A DNA stretch of 64,000 nt from Nocardioides kribbensis (GCF_015070375.1 NZ_JADCLL010000006.1:277100-341099), one strand, 5' to 3'; counted from the stretch's first letter, positions 19,649-27,568 are shown. Made by a program: numbers and translations. The notes: generated by a model not told the origin, from the letters alone.

Positions 19649-20307
19649 CGCTGCGCCCCGCCGGAGACCTGCACCGCGACCGGCGGCGCGTCGGCGGCCG
19701 GACCGGAGTAGCGCAGGCGGCCGGCCGAGGGGGCGCGGTGGGACAGGGCGGTGCGGAGCATGGCGCGGCCGCGGTGGATGCGGGAGCGCACGGTGCCGAG
19801 CTTGGCGTCGAGGATCTGGGCGATCTCGTCGTAGGACAGGCCCTCGACGTCGCAGAGCACGACCGCGGCGCGGAAGTCGGGGGGCAGCGTGGCCAGGGCC
19901 CGCTCGATGTCGTCGTCGAACTGCTGGTCGGCGAAGGCCGCGTCGGGGGCCGGGGAGCTGCTGGTGAGCCGGTCGGCCCGCTCGTCGGAGAGGGCGTCGA
20001 AGCGGATCCGCTGCTTGCGACGCGCCTGGTCGAGGAAGAGGTTGGTGGTGATGCGGTGCAGCCAGCCCTCGAAGGTGCCGGGGGTGTAGGAGTCCAGCGA
20101 GCGGAAGACCCGCACGAAGACCTCCTGGGTGAGGTCCTCGGCGTCGTGGCGGTTGCCGGTGAGGCGGTAGGCCAGGCGGTAGACGCGGTCGGAGTGGCGC
20201 TCGACGACCTCGTCCCAACTCGGCACCTCCGGCGGCGTGTCGGACCCGACGACCGTGTCGTCGACCTGTCGAGCCTCCATCGCGGTCCCCTTCGACCTGA
20301 GCAGCAT
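19645..20307 (-). CDS. sigE: ECF RNA polymerase sigma factor, SigE-like
   Basis: A 220-residue group-4 sigma factor with region 2 ([20 protein letters not shown]...[11 protein letters not shown]) and region 4 ([26 protein letters not shown]...[15 protein letters not shown]). ATG 20307 is chosen because GGGGGAGG lies 5 nt upstream; a later ATG at 20280 is possible. The coupled anti-sigma gene, the downstream htrA and the divergent O-methyltransferase reproduce the mycobacterial sigE neighbourhood. An ECF-type promoter at 20385-20410 implies autoregulation. Confidence 0.93.
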   Translation of the reverse strand: MLLRSKGTAMEARQVDDTVVGSDTPPEVPSWDEVVERHSDRVYRLAYRLTGNRHDAEDLTQEVFVRVFRSLDSYTPGTFEGWLHRITTNLFLDQARRKQRIRFDALSDERADRLTSSSPAPDAAFADQQFDDDIERALATLPPDFRAAVVLCDVEGLSYDEIAQILDAKLGTVRSRIHRGRAMLRTALSHRAPSAGRLRYSGPAADAPPVAVQVSGGAQR

Positions 20308-20384
20308 CGCGTCCTCCCCCACACCGTAGGGACCCTGTCTGAGGAAACCCTGTGAGCCGGTGCGCTTCGTGCCTCGTCCTGCTC

Positions 20385-20410
20385 AACGCGCTCGGGGGGC
20401 TGGGCGTTCC
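20385..20410 (-). promoter_or_regulatory. ECF-type promoter GGAAC-N18-GTT upstream of sigE
   Basis: On the minus strand GGAAC (20410-20406) is followed by 18 nt and GTT (20387-20385). This matches the SigE/SigH-class consensus GGAAC-N18/19-GTT. It lies 77 nt upstream of the sigE start, as expected for autoregulation. Confidence 0.7.
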
Positions 20411-20414
20411 CGGC

Positions 20415-20481
20415 GCGGGTTTCACTAGCCGGCTGGCGAAACCCGCACCTGTCGGCCGACGCGTGGGCCGACAGGTGCGGG
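20415..20481. other. Two overlapping hairpins in the sigE/O-methyltransferase intergenic region
   Basis: The 374-nt gap between sigE and the divergent methyltransferase holds a 9-bp stem (20415-20423 with 20438-20446) and a perfect 16-bp stem (20442-20457 with 20466-20481, 8-nt loop). They share bases 20442-20446, so only one can form at a time. The rest of the gap contains the ECF promoter and a TAGGTT -10 box for the plus-strand gene near 20614-20619. Confidence 0.6.
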
Positions 20482-20681
20482 TCCGGGCCGACAGCTGTGA
20501 CGGGTGGTGCCGGTGGTGCGGGCGGCGGGGCCGGCGGGTACGGCGGGCCGGGCGGCGGGACCGGCCGGGGCGGGCCCGCGCGCGGGGCGTCGCACCACCC
20601 GCACCGCAGGCGATAGGTTGGGCACCCCCACCGTGCCGCGCGGGGCACCCGCCCCGCCGGACCGTCCCTCAGGAGGCCGTC

Positions 20682-21335
20682 ATCACCACCCCGATCACCG
20701 CAGCGAGCTGGTCCTACGCCGAGGCCCACGTCGCCGAGGACGAGGTGGTCTCCGCCGCGCGCGCCCGCGCCGAGGAGGTCGGCGTGGTCGCCATCAGCCC
20801 CGGCGGCGGCGCGGCCCTGCGCTTCCTGGCCTCGGTGCTCGACGCGCGCGCGGTCGTCGAGATCGGCACCGGCACGGGCGTCTCGGGCCTGTGGCTGCTG
20901 CGGGGCATGCGCTCCGACGGTGTGCTGACCACCGTCGACATCGAGGCCGAGCACCAGCGCCTGGCGCGCCAGGGCTTCTCCGAGGCCGGCATCCCCAGCC
21001 AGCGGGCCCGCACCATCTCCGGCTCCGCCCTCGACGTGCTCCCCCGGCTCACCGACGGCCACTACGACCTCGTCTTCTGCGACGGCGACAAGTCGGAGTA
21101 CTCCGCCTACCTCGCCGAGGCCCTCCGCCTGCTGCGCCCCGGCGGCGTGGTGGCCTTCGACAACGCCCTGTGGCACGACAAGGTCGCCGATCCCGCCCAG
21201 CGCGACTCCGAGACCGTCGCCATCCGCGAGCTGGGCCGCGAGATCGCCGCCCACGAGGGCCTGCTCTCGGTGCTGCTGCCGGTCGGCGACGGCCTGCTGT
21301 GCGCCAAGAAGGTCTGGGACCCCGCCGCGGTCTGA
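20682..21335 (+). CDS. O-methyltransferase, apparently with an ATC start codon
   Basis: A 217-residue SAM-dependent methyltransferase of the class I O-methyltransferase family: motif I VVEIGTGTGVSGLWLL, post-I VDIE, and YDLVFCDGDKSEY with LLRPGGVVAFDNALW. The metal/DNAL block is typical of the CCoAMT group. No ATG, GTG or TTG lies in frame at a sensible position. AGGAGG (20671-20676) is 5 nt before ATC 20682, where homologues would be expected to have ATG followed by TTP. The divergent position from sigE matches M. tuberculosis Rv1220c. The substrate is unknown. Confidence 0.88.
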   Translation: MTTPITAASWSYAEAHVAEDEVVSAARARAEEVGVVAISPGGGAALRFLASVLDARAVVEIGTGTGVSGLWLLRGMRSDGVLTTVDIEAEHQRLARQGFSEAGIPSQRARTISGSALDVLPRLTDGHYDLVFCDGDKSEYSAYLAEALRLLRPGGVVAFDNALWHDKVADPAQRDSETVAIRELGREIAAHEGLLSVLLPVGDGLLCAKKVWDPAAV

Positions 21336-21380
21336 CCGACCCGTACGCCGCTGGCGCCCGACCGCCCGCGCCCCCGACCC

Positions 21381-21401
21381 CGCGGGCCGGCCGGGCCCGC
21401 G
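21381..21401. terminator. Hairpin between convergent O-methyltransferase and pepA
   Basis: CGCGGGCC (21381-21388), a 5-nt loop and GGCCCGCG (21394-21401) give an 8-bp stem in the 186-nt gap between the facing genes. The rest of this gap shows only GC-rich sequence. Confidence 0.5.
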
Positions 21402-21521
21402 CGCACCCCGGGCGCGCGCGCCGGTCCTGCGCCGATCCTGCGCCGGTCGGAGCCCGCGACGGGCCCGACCGCATGCACCAGCGCCGCCGGTCGCCGGGGG
21501 CGTGCAGCCCCCGGGCGGGCC

Positions 21522-23126
21522 TCAGGCCCCGCGCACCCCGGCGAGCGGGTCGTCGCCGCCCAGCCAGGCCAGCAGGGTGCGGGCACCGAAGCCGGTGGGG
21601 CCCGCGGTCCACTCGTGGAAGTCGGAGGGGGCGTCACCGGCGGAGGCGATGTCGAGGTGGGCCCACGGCACGTCGCCGACGAAGTGCTGGAGGAAGAGCG
21701 CGGCGGTGATGGCGCCCGGCCCGCCGCCCGCGTTGTCGGCGTCGGCGACCTTGGAGGCGATCTTCTCCTCGTAGACCTCGGCGAGCGGGAAGCGCCAGAA
21801 GGGCTCGCCCGCCGACTCGGCGGCGTCCTCGAGCGCACCGGCGAGGGCGTCGTCGTTGGCGAAGTAGCCGCCCGTGCGCTGCCCGAGCGCGACCTTCATC
21901 GCCCCGGTGAGGGTGGCGACGTCGACCATGGCGGCGGGCTCGATCTCGGCGGCGGCGTAGGCGAGGGCGTCGGCCATGACCAGGCGGCCCTCGGCGTCGG
22001 TGTTGGTGACCTCGGAGGTACGTCCGCCCCAGTGGCGCAGCACGTCGCCGGGTCGCACGGAGTCGCCGGAGACGGCGTTCTCGGCGGCGGGCACGAGGCC
22101 GACCACCCTGACCGGGCAGCCGACGGCGCCGAGCGCGGCCATGGTGGCGATCACGACGGCACCGCCGGTCATGTCGCGCTTCATCGTCGTCATGGCCTCG
22201 CCGGGCTTGATCGAGAGGCCACCGGTGTCGAAGGTGATGCCCTTGCCGACGAGCACCACGGTCGGGGTGCGGCGCGACGCGCCGTCGGGGGTGTAGTCGA
22301 GCCGGATCAGCCGCGGCGGCGTGGCCGAGGCCTGACCGACGCCGACGATGCCGCCGAAGCCCTCGGCGACGAGCTCGCGCTCGTCCCAGACGCGTACGGC
22401 GAGGCCGGCCTCCTCGGCCGCGGCGACGGCCTGGTCGGCGAGCCAGGCGGGGCTCTTGAGGTTGGAGGGCACGGTGGCCAGGAGCCGGGCGCGCCACCCG
22501 GCGCCGCCGACGGCGATGGCGCGGGCGAGCACATGGGCCTCGGAGTCGGGCAGGTCGGTGAGGACCACCCTCTCGACGGGGCCCTGAGCGGGCGGCTCGG
22601 ACTTCCAGTGGAAGACGAAGGAGCCCAGCATCAGGCCGACCACGAAGGCCTCGAGGCCCGCGGAGTCGGCGACGGCCGGCACGGAGGTGGCCACGGCCGA
22701 GCGACCCTTGGTCGCCCGGGCGAGCGCCGCGCCGGCGCGGCGCAGGTCGGTGGGGCTCTGCTTGCCGGTGCCGACGAGCAGGACCGAGCGGAGCTCGGCG
22801 TTGTCGGGGCCCCCCAGCGGCACCGGCAGACGGGTGATCTCCCCTGCCCTGCCGGTGGCCCTCTCGGCCTCCAGCAGGGCGATCAGGTCGACGCCGAGCA
22901 GCTCGGAGAGCTCCTCGGCGCCCGGACCCAGCAGCAGCCGGGGCCCGGGGTCGTCCGCACGGCGCTCGCCGGCGTCGCGGTCGTCCTCGTCGGCCTGCAG
23001 GACCGGGAGGGCGACCACGTCGACGCCGAGGATCGCGTGGGGGCCGAGGTCGCTGAGCGCGAACCCCGGCGGGGTGACCTGGGTGGGGAGGGTGTGACCC
23101 GCTGTCGGAGCCGTCGTGGGGGGCAT
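21522..23126 (-). CDS. pepA: Leucyl aminopeptidase (M17 family)
   Basis: A 534-residue dizinc aminopeptidase that removes N-terminal residues from peptides in the cytoplasm. The C-terminal catalytic domain shows the lysine and metal ligands in LVGKGITFDTGGLSIKP, the NTDAEGRLVMADAL signature with metal-binding Asp/Glu and catalytic Arg, and TLTGAMKVALGQRTGGYF. The N-terminal macro-like domain is more divergent. ATG 23126 begins 7 nt after the DUF3117 stop, so the two are likely co-transcribed. Confidence 0.95.
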   Translation of the reverse strand: MPPTTAPTAGHTLPTQVTPPGFALSDLGPHAILGVDVVALPVLQADEDDRDAGERRADDPGPRLLLGPGAEELSELLGVDLIALLEAERATGRAGEITRLPVPLGGPDNAELRSVLLVGTGKQSPTDLRRAGAALARATKGRSAVATSVPAVADSAGLEAFVVGLMLGSFVFHWKSEPPAQGPVERVVLTDLPDSEAHVLARAIAVGGAGWRARLLATVPSNLKSPAWLADQAVAAAEEAGLAVRVWDERELVAEGFGGIVGVGQASATPPRLIRLDYTPDGASRRTPTVVLVGKGITFDTGGLSIKPGEAMTTMKRDMTGGAVVIATMAALGAVGCPVRVVGLVPAAENAVSGDSVRPGDVLRHWGGRTSEVTNTDAEGRLVMADALAYAAAEIEPAAMVDVATLTGAMKVALGQRTGGYFANDDALAGALEDAAESAGEPFWRFPLAEVYEEKIASKVADADNAGGGPGAITAALFLQHFVGDVPWAHLDIASAGDAPSDFHEWTAGPTGFGARTLLAWLGGDDPLAGVRGA

Positions 23127-23133
23127 CAGCCGA

Positions 23134-23301
23134 TCAGCCGACGACGTCCTTGAGGGCGTCGCCGAGATTCCCGGCCTCCTCGGCGTTGAGCTCGACCACC
23201 AGTCGGCCACCACCCTCGAGCGGGACGCGCATGACGATGCCGCGTCCTTCCTTGGTGACCTCCAGCGGACCGTCGCCCGTCCGCGGCTTCATCGCCGCCA
23301 T
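23134..23301 (-). CDS. DUF3117 family protein
   Basis: A 55-residue protein, MAAMKPRTGDGPLEVTKEGR at the N-terminus and ELNAEEAGNLGDALKDVVG at the C-terminus, nearly invariant across actinobacteria (M. tuberculosis Rv1211). ATG 23301 follows AAGAGGT. The 230 nt upstream hold only a GATAAT-like -10 on the minus strand near 23380 and no other gene. Function is unknown. Its position upstream of pepA is a useful synteny marker. Confidence 0.9.
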   Translation of the reverse strand: MAAMKPRTGDGPLEVTKEGRGIVMRVPLEGGGRLVVELNAEEAGNLGDALKDVVG

Positions 23302-23531
23302 CCGGCACCTCTTCCCCACATGTCGTGAACTCAGGTGTGCGCGCCGGGGTCGCGGGTGCGTCCCGGTCGTGCGTGACCATTATCCCCCATGGACCCTCCG
23401 ACCGGGAGCACCGCCTCGTGGTTGGTCACGGCCGCGCGCTCGCGGACGCCGCTCGCGACCGTCCTCGTGCGCCCCCGCGCGGGCCTCCGCGCGGCGAGCC
23501 GGTCCTCCCGCGACGCCGGCCGGGGGCGGCC

Positions 23532-23954
23532 TCAGACCGCGGAGCTGACGTAGGCGTAGGTGAACACGACGACCCCCGCGGCCATGCCGAGGTGGGCCAG
23601 CAGGGAGAGCCACGGTCCTCCTGCCCACGCGTCGGAGGTGCCCTCCCCCGCGTGGCGCCCCTTGCTGGGCAGCCAGCGGGCCAGCAGCAGCAGCCCGGCG
23701 CCGGCCACGACCCACCAGAAGCCGAGCGCGACGACCCCGACCAGTGCGCTGCCGGGCGCGGAGTCGTCGGGCGAGACCAGGAAGACCGTCCACACGACCA
23801 GTGCGAGGATCCCGGCGAGCAGGTGCACGGTGAGCAGCCGGCGCGGCACGACGTGGCGCCCGCCCCCTCCTGCGGCCCCTCCGAGCCGCAGCCTGGTCAG
23901 CACGACGACGAGCGCCGCGAGGGCGGTCAGGACGTAGACGACCGGTTCGAGCAC
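23532..23954 (-). CDS. Four-helix membrane protein, unknown function
   Basis: A 140-residue protein with four hydrophobic segments: VVYVLTALAALVVVL, LTVHLLAGILALVVWTVFLV, GVVALGFWWVVAGAGLLLLA and LLAHLGMAAGVVVFTYAYV. Histidines at the membrane faces (VHLLAG, LAHLGM) are compatible with a cytochrome b561-like or quinone-related role but do not prove it. GTG 23954 follows CACACT with a 7-nt spacer (leaderless). It sits between the DivIVA-like gene and DUF3117 on the same strand. Confidence 0.75.
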   Translation of the reverse strand: MLEPVVYVLTALAALVVVLTRLRLGGAAGGGGRHVVPRRLLTVHLLAGILALVVWTVFLVSPDDSAPGSALVGVVALGFWWVVAGAGLLLLARWLPSKGRHAGEGTSDAWAGGPWLSLLAHLGMAAGVVVFTYAYVSSAV

Positions 23955-23969
23955 GCGGGAGAGTGTGCC

Positions 23970-24398
23970 CTACGGCTGTGGGGCGTCGCCACGACCGCCC
24001 GCGGCCCGGTCGTGGCCACCGCCGTCGTACGGCGCAGCAGCGTCGCCGTCGTACGGCGCAGCAGCGTCGCCGTCGGCGGGCCCCTCTGCCTCCGCGGCAG
24101 CGACCTCACCCGCGGCGGTCCCACCGGCCCCGCCGGCCCCGTCGCGCTGGTCGGCGAGCTGGTCGGCGAGCTGGTCTGCGAGCCGGGCGAGCAGGGCGTC
24201 GACCTCGTCCATGCGGTAGCCGCGCAGGGCCAGGGAGAAGCGCACGCGTCGCAGGTCGTCGGGGCGCAGCGGTCCGGCCGCGGGCACGAGGGCGTCGGGC
24301 CGGTCGTCGTAGGCCGGGGCGAGCGGGGTGCCGCGGCCCGAGGCGACCACGGCGATCCCGCCCAGGAGGAGCACGCCGAGGACGGCGAGGAACCACAT
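23970..24398 (-). CDS. DivIVA-domain membrane protein
   Basis: A 142-residue protein with one N-terminal membrane helix (MWFLAVLGVLLLGGIAVVAS), then the short DivIVA motif RRVRFSLALRGYRMDEVDALLARLADQ. DivIVA-like proteins recognise curved membrane and help organise polar growth or division. The coiled coil is short and partly built from repeats (LADQ repeated three times), and the tail contains a repeated DGDAAAPY. ATG 24398 or GTG 24401 overlaps the LOG-protein stop, so it is translationally coupled. It resembles M. tuberculosis Rv1209 in context. Confidence 0.85.
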   Translation of the reverse strand: MWFLAVLGVLLLGGIAVVASGRGTPLAPAYDDRPDALVPAAGPLRPDDLRRVRFSLALRGYRMDEVDALLARLADQLADQLADQRDGAGGAGGTAAGEVAAAEAEGPADGDAAAPYDGDAAAPYDGGGHDRAAGGRGDAPQP

Positions 24399-25129
24399 CA
24401 CGACGCACGCTCCTCTCGGGCACGCACCATGAGGTCGACGGCCTCGTCGAGGTCGTCGGTGAGCACCATCATGTCGAGGTCGGCGGTGGAGATCTTGCCG
24501 TCGGCGAGCACGGTGTCGCGCAGCCAGGCCAGCAGCCCCGACCAGTAGTCGACGCCGAGCAGCACGACGGGGAAGCGGGTGACCTTCTGGGTCTGCACGA
24601 GCGTGAGGGCCTCGAAGAGCTCGTCGAGGGTGCCGAGGCCGCCGGGCAGGACGACGAAGCCCTGGGCGTACTTGACGAACATCGTCTTGCGGGCGAAGAA
24701 GTAGCGGAAGTTGACCCCGATGTCGACCCACTCGTTGAGGCCGGACTCGAAGGGCAGCTCGATGCCGAGCCCGACGCTGAGGCCGCCGGCCTCGCTCGCG
24801 CCCTTGTTGGCGGCCTCCATGGCGCCGGGCCCGCCGCCGGTCATCACGGCGAAGCCCGCGTCGACCAGGCGACGGCCCAGCTCCTCGCCCTGGGCGTAGG
24901 AGGGGTGGTCGAGCGGGGTGCGGGCGGAGCCGAAGACGCCGATCGCCGGGCCGAGCTCGGCCAGCGCCCCGAAGCCCTCCACGAACTCCGCCTGGATGCG
25001 CAGCACTCGCCACGGGTCGGTGTGGACCCAGTCGGAGGGCCCGCGGGAGTCGAGCAGGCGCTGGTCGGTGGTGGAGCCGTCGACCTGGTCGCGGCGCTGG
25101 ATGACCGGACCCTTGAACTTGTGCCTCAC
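24398..25129 (-). CDS. LOG family (TIGR00730) nucleoside 5'-monophosphate phosphoribohydrolase-like protein
   Basis: A 243-residue Rossmann-like protein with the LOG signature FVVLPGGLGTLDELFEALT and the upstream VMTGGGPGAMEAANKGA. Characterised relatives release cytokinin bases from their riboside monophosphates or hydrolyse AMP. The physiological substrate in actinobacteria is unsettled. GTG 25129 overlaps the dapE stop by 4 bp and its own stop overlaps the DivIVA-like gene, forming a tight dapE-LOG-DivIVA operon. Confidence 0.9.
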   Translation of the reverse strand: MRHKFKGPVIQRRDQVDGSTTDQRLLDSRGPSDWVHTDPWRVLRIQAEFVEGFGALAELGPAIGVFGSARTPLDHPSYAQGEELGRRLVDAGFAVMTGGGPGAMEAANKGASEAGGLSVGLGIELPFESGLNEWVDIGVNFRYFFARKTMFVKYAQGFVVLPGGLGTLDELFEALTLVQTQKVTRFPVVLLGVDYWSGLLAWLRDTVLADGKISTADLDMMVLTDDLDEAVDLMVRAREERAS

Positions 25130-26238
25130 GCGTCCTGCTCCCCGCCCTGCTCCCCGCGCAGCCAGGCGGCGAGCTGTCGCTCGCAGCGCAGCACCTGCTC
25201 GACCGGCACGTGCTCCTCCTGCTTGTGGGCCAGGAGCGGGTCGCCGGGTCCGTAGTTGACCGCCGGCACGCCCAGGGCGCTGAAGCGGGCGACGTCGGTC
25301 CAGCCGAACTTGGGGTTGGCCACGCCGCCGACGGCCTCGAGGAAGGCCTTGGCGGCGGGCTGGTCGAGCCCGGGCAGCGCGCCGGGGGCGGTGTCGGTGA
25401 GGGTGACGTCGTAGCCGTCGAAGAAGTCGCGCACGAAGGCCTCGGCCTCGGCCTCGGAGCGGTCGGGCGCGAAGCGGAAGTTGACCTCGACGACGCACTC
25501 GTCGGGCAGCACGTTGCCCGCGACCCCGCCGCGGATGAAGACCGCGTTGAGCCCCTCGTGGTACTCCAGGCCGTCGATGACCGGGCGTCGCGCCTCGTAG
25601 CCGGCGAGGCGGGCCAGCACGTCGGCGGCGCCGTGGATGGCGTTGACGCCCTTCCAGCTGCGCGCGGAGTGGGCGCGCTCCCCGCGGGTGCGGACCTCGA
25701 CGCGCAGCGTGCCCTGGCAGCCGGCCTCGACCACGGCGTCGGAGGGCTCCATGAGGATCGCGAAGTCGCCGGTCATCAGCTCGGGGTCCGACTGGGAGAG
25801 CTTGTGGAGGCCGTTGAACTCGGCGTCGATCTCCTCGGCCTCGTAGAGCACGTAGGTCACGTCGCGCACCGGCGCGGTCACGGTGGCGGCCAGGCGCAGG
25901 ATGACGGCGTCGCCGCCCTTCATGTCGCAGGTGCCGAGGCCGTGCAGCAGGCCGGTGGCCTCGTCGAGACGGCTGGGCATGTTGTCGTTGACCGGCACGG
26001 TGTCGAGGTGGCCCGCGATCACGACGCGGTCGCCCAGGCCCAGGTCGGTGCGCGCCACCACCGTGTGGCCGCGGCGCACCACCTCCAGGTGGGGCAGGGC
26101 CCGCAGCGCCTCCTCCACCGCGTCGGCGATGTCGCGCTCGCCCAGGCTGACCGACTCGATGTCGCACAGCTGGCGGGTGAGGGTGACCGCGTCGGCGGTC
26201 AGGTCGAGCACGGGGGTCGTCACGGGCGTCTGCGGCAT
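25126..26238 (-). CDS. dapE: Succinyl-diaminopimelate desuccinylase
   Basis: DapE hydrolyses N-succinyl-LL-diaminopimelate in the lysine/peptidoglycan diaminopimelate pathway. The roughly 370-residue M20 metallopeptidase fold is clear: metal ligands in IAGHLDTVPV and GLGTCDMKGG, the EAEEID catalytic region, a dimerisation domain starting with AHSARSWKGVNAIHGAA, and the C-terminal HKQEEHVP. I use ATG 26238; TTG 26250 is also in frame. dapD (38770) and dapC (51806) lie in the same window, completing the succinylase branch except the epimerase and early steps. Confidence 0.94.
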   Translation of the reverse strand: MPQTPVTTPVLDLTADAVTLTRQLCDIESVSLGERDIADAVEEALRALPHLEVVRRGHTVVARTDLGLGDRVVIAGHLDTVPVNDNMPSRLDEATGLLHGLGTCDMKGGDAVILRLAATVTAPVRDVTYVLYEAEEIDAEFNGLHKLSQSDPELMTGDFAILMEPSDAVVEAGCQGTLRVEVRTRGERAHSARSWKGVNAIHGAADVLARLAGYEARRPVIDGLEYHEGLNAVFIRGGVAGNVLPDECVVEVNFRFAPDRSEAEAEAFVRDFFDGYDVTLTDTAPGALPGLDQPAAKAFLEAVGGVANPKFGWTDVARFSALGVPAVNYGPGDPLLAHKQEEHVPVEQVLRCERQLAAWLRGEQGGEQDA

Positions 26239-26327
26239 GGCGCTAGTCAACCAGCCGGGGCGCGCGCCGGGCCCGGGCGGCGCGCGACGCCCCGGCGTAC
26301 GCCGGACGACCGGGCGGTGTCCGGACG

Positions 26328-26363
26328 CACCACGACCCCCGACGGCAGTCGGGGGTCGTGGTG
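26328..26363 (-). terminator. Perfect 16-bp hairpin terminator
   Basis: Arms 26328-26343 and 26348-26363 are exact inverted copies with a GGCA loop. It follows the CsbD/39-residue operon on the minus strand and lies upstream of dapE, so it should separate the two transcription units. Confidence 0.75.
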
Positions 26364-26405
26364 GCTGCGCGCGAGCGGCGCTCGGTCGCGGAGGTCTCGG
26401 GGACC

Positions 26406-26525
26406 TCAGCGACCGCGCTCGCCCTGCTTGAGCTTGTCCTTGGCGAACTTGACCCCGAAGAGGGCCAGCAGCTTCCAGACCAGCCAGCCGAGCAGCTGGA
26501 AGATCGTGCGCTTGGGCTTGCCCAC
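26406..26525 (-). CDS. 39-residue cationic amphipathic protein coupled to CsbD
   Basis: A short frame of 39 codons begins at GTG 26525, one base after the CsbD stop, and ends 43 nt before the terminator. The product is basic at both ends (KPKR at the start, KDKLKQGERGR at the end) around a hydrophobic core IFQLLGWLVWKLLALFGV that could span or lie on the membrane. Its position in the CsbD operon and its organised composition make it a probable real gene, perhaps a stress-related membrane peptide (inference). Confidence 0.65.
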   Translation of the reverse strand: MGKPKRTIFQLLGWLVWKLLALFGVKFAKDKLKQGERGR

Positions 26526-26526
26526 G

Positions 26527-26700
26527 TCAGCCCTTGAAGGCGTCCTTGACACCCTCGCCGGTCTTCTTGGCCGAGGCCGCGGCCTGGTCCTTCTTGCCCT
26601 CGGCCTCGAGCTTCTCGTTGTTGGTGACGTCGCCCACGGCCTCCTTGAGCTTGCCGGCGGCGTCCTGAGCGGCGTTCTTGGCCTTGTCGGCGATACCCAT
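26527..26700 (-). CDS. CsbD family stress protein
   Basis: A 57-residue hydrophilic Ala/Lys/Glu-rich protein beginning MGIADKAKNAAQDAAGKLKE with GDVTNNEKLEAEGKKDQA, the CsbD-domain pattern. CsbD proteins are general-stress proteins of unknown mechanism with flexible helical structure. ATG 26700 lies behind GAAGGAG. The divergent promoter region holds a palindromic operator at 26767-26785. Confidence 0.88.
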   Translation of the reverse strand: MGIADKAKNAAQDAAGKLKEAVGDVTNNEKLEAEGKKDQAAASAKKTGEGVKDAFKG

Positions 26701-26766
26701 GGCTACTCCTTCGTCTGTGGCCCAGGTCGGGCCTTCGGGGTGAGCAGCCACGGCGGCCGCTCCGGT

Positions 26767-26785
26767 TGACTTACGTCGTAAGTCA
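26767..26785. promoter_or_regulatory. Palindromic operator TGACTTACG-T-CGTAAGTCA
   Basis: Perfect 9-bp arms around one base, in the 149-bp divergent region between csbD and the membrane protein gene. Size and composition fit a TetR-family operator, and a TetR gene starts at 27683. Assignment of that regulator is inference. A TTGACT -35-like hexamer (26766-26771) overlaps the left arm. Confidence 0.7.
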
Positions 26786-26849
26786 GTTTCACCGTAGCCC
26801 CCCGGTCAAACGGGCGGCCCGGTCACCACTTCGACGAAAGCAGGACGCC

Positions 26850-27479
26850 ATGACCGCCACCTCACCCCTCGGGTCCGGGCACGACCACAACCACGACGCG
26901 ACCCCGACCGAGTCGCGCCGCGACGTCGTCGACCGCGAGCGCGAGCGCTTCGGGGGCATCAAGCCCTTCGTCGCCTTCTTCGGCTGGCTCACCGCCACCG
27001 GCATGGCCGTGCTGCTGACCGCCCTCGTCGCCGCCGCCGGCGCCGGCGTGGGCCTGGTCTCCAGCGCCTCCGAGGTCGCCGACGCGGCGACCGGCAACGG
27101 CCTGCAGGCCGAGGAGATCGGCTGGGCCGGCGTCATCCTGGTGCTGGTCGTCGTCTTCCTCTCCTACTACTCCGGCGGCTACGTCGCCGGCCGCATGGCG
27201 CGCTTCGACGGCATGAAGCAGGGCTTCGCCGTGTGGGCCTGGGCCGTCGTGGCCGCGATCGTCGTGGGCGTCCTGGGCGCCGTCGCCGGCTCGCAGTACG
27301 ACGTGCTGGGCGACGTCAACTCCTTCCCGCGCATCCCGGTCGACGCGGGCGACCTCACCCTGCAGGCCATCGCCGTGCTCGTCGGCGTCGTCGTCGTCAG
27401 CCTGGTCGGCGCGCTGCTCGGCGGCCTGGCCGGCATGCACTTCCACCGCAAGGTCGACCGCGCCGGTCTCGGTCGCTGA
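26850..27479 (+). CDS. Four-helix membrane protein, unknown function
   Basis: A 209-residue protein with a His/Asp-rich cytoplasmic N-terminus (GHDHNHDATP), an RERERFGGIKPFVAFFGW motif, and four hydrophobic segments including MAVLLTALVAAAGAGVGLV, VILVLVVVFLSYYSGGYVAG, FAVWAWAVVAAIVVGVLGAV and IAVLVGVVVVSLVGALLGGLAG. The GGYVAGRMAR and GGLAGMHFHRKVDR loops resemble small YrzE/TIGR04086-type proteins. ATG 26850 is used because GACGAAAGCAGGA precedes it. It is divergent from csbD over a palindromic operator, suggesting a shared stress regulon. Confidence 0.78.
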   Translation: MTATSPLGSGHDHNHDATPTESRRDVVDRERERFGGIKPFVAFFGWLTATGMAVLLTALVAAAGAGVGLVSSASEVADAATGNGLQAEEIGWAGVILVLVVVFLSYYSGGYVAGRMARFDGMKQGFAVWAWAVVAAIVVGVLGAVAGSQYDVLGDVNSFPRIPVDAGDLTLQAIAVLVGVVVVSLVGALLGGLAGMHFHRKVDRAGLGR

Positions 27480-27480
27480 C

Positions 27481-27520
27481 CCGGCCGACCCCGGCTGACC
27501 CCGGCCGACCCCGGCTGACC
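27481..27520. repeat. Four copies of a 10-bp tandem repeat
   Basis: CCGGCCGACC and CCGGCTGACC alternate twice directly after the stop of the membrane protein gene. Each variant differs by one base. No coding role. Confidence 0.7.
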
Positions 27521-27568
27521 ACAGCCCCCGCACCGTCCCCGCGACTCCCCCCGGTCGCGTGCTCCACC

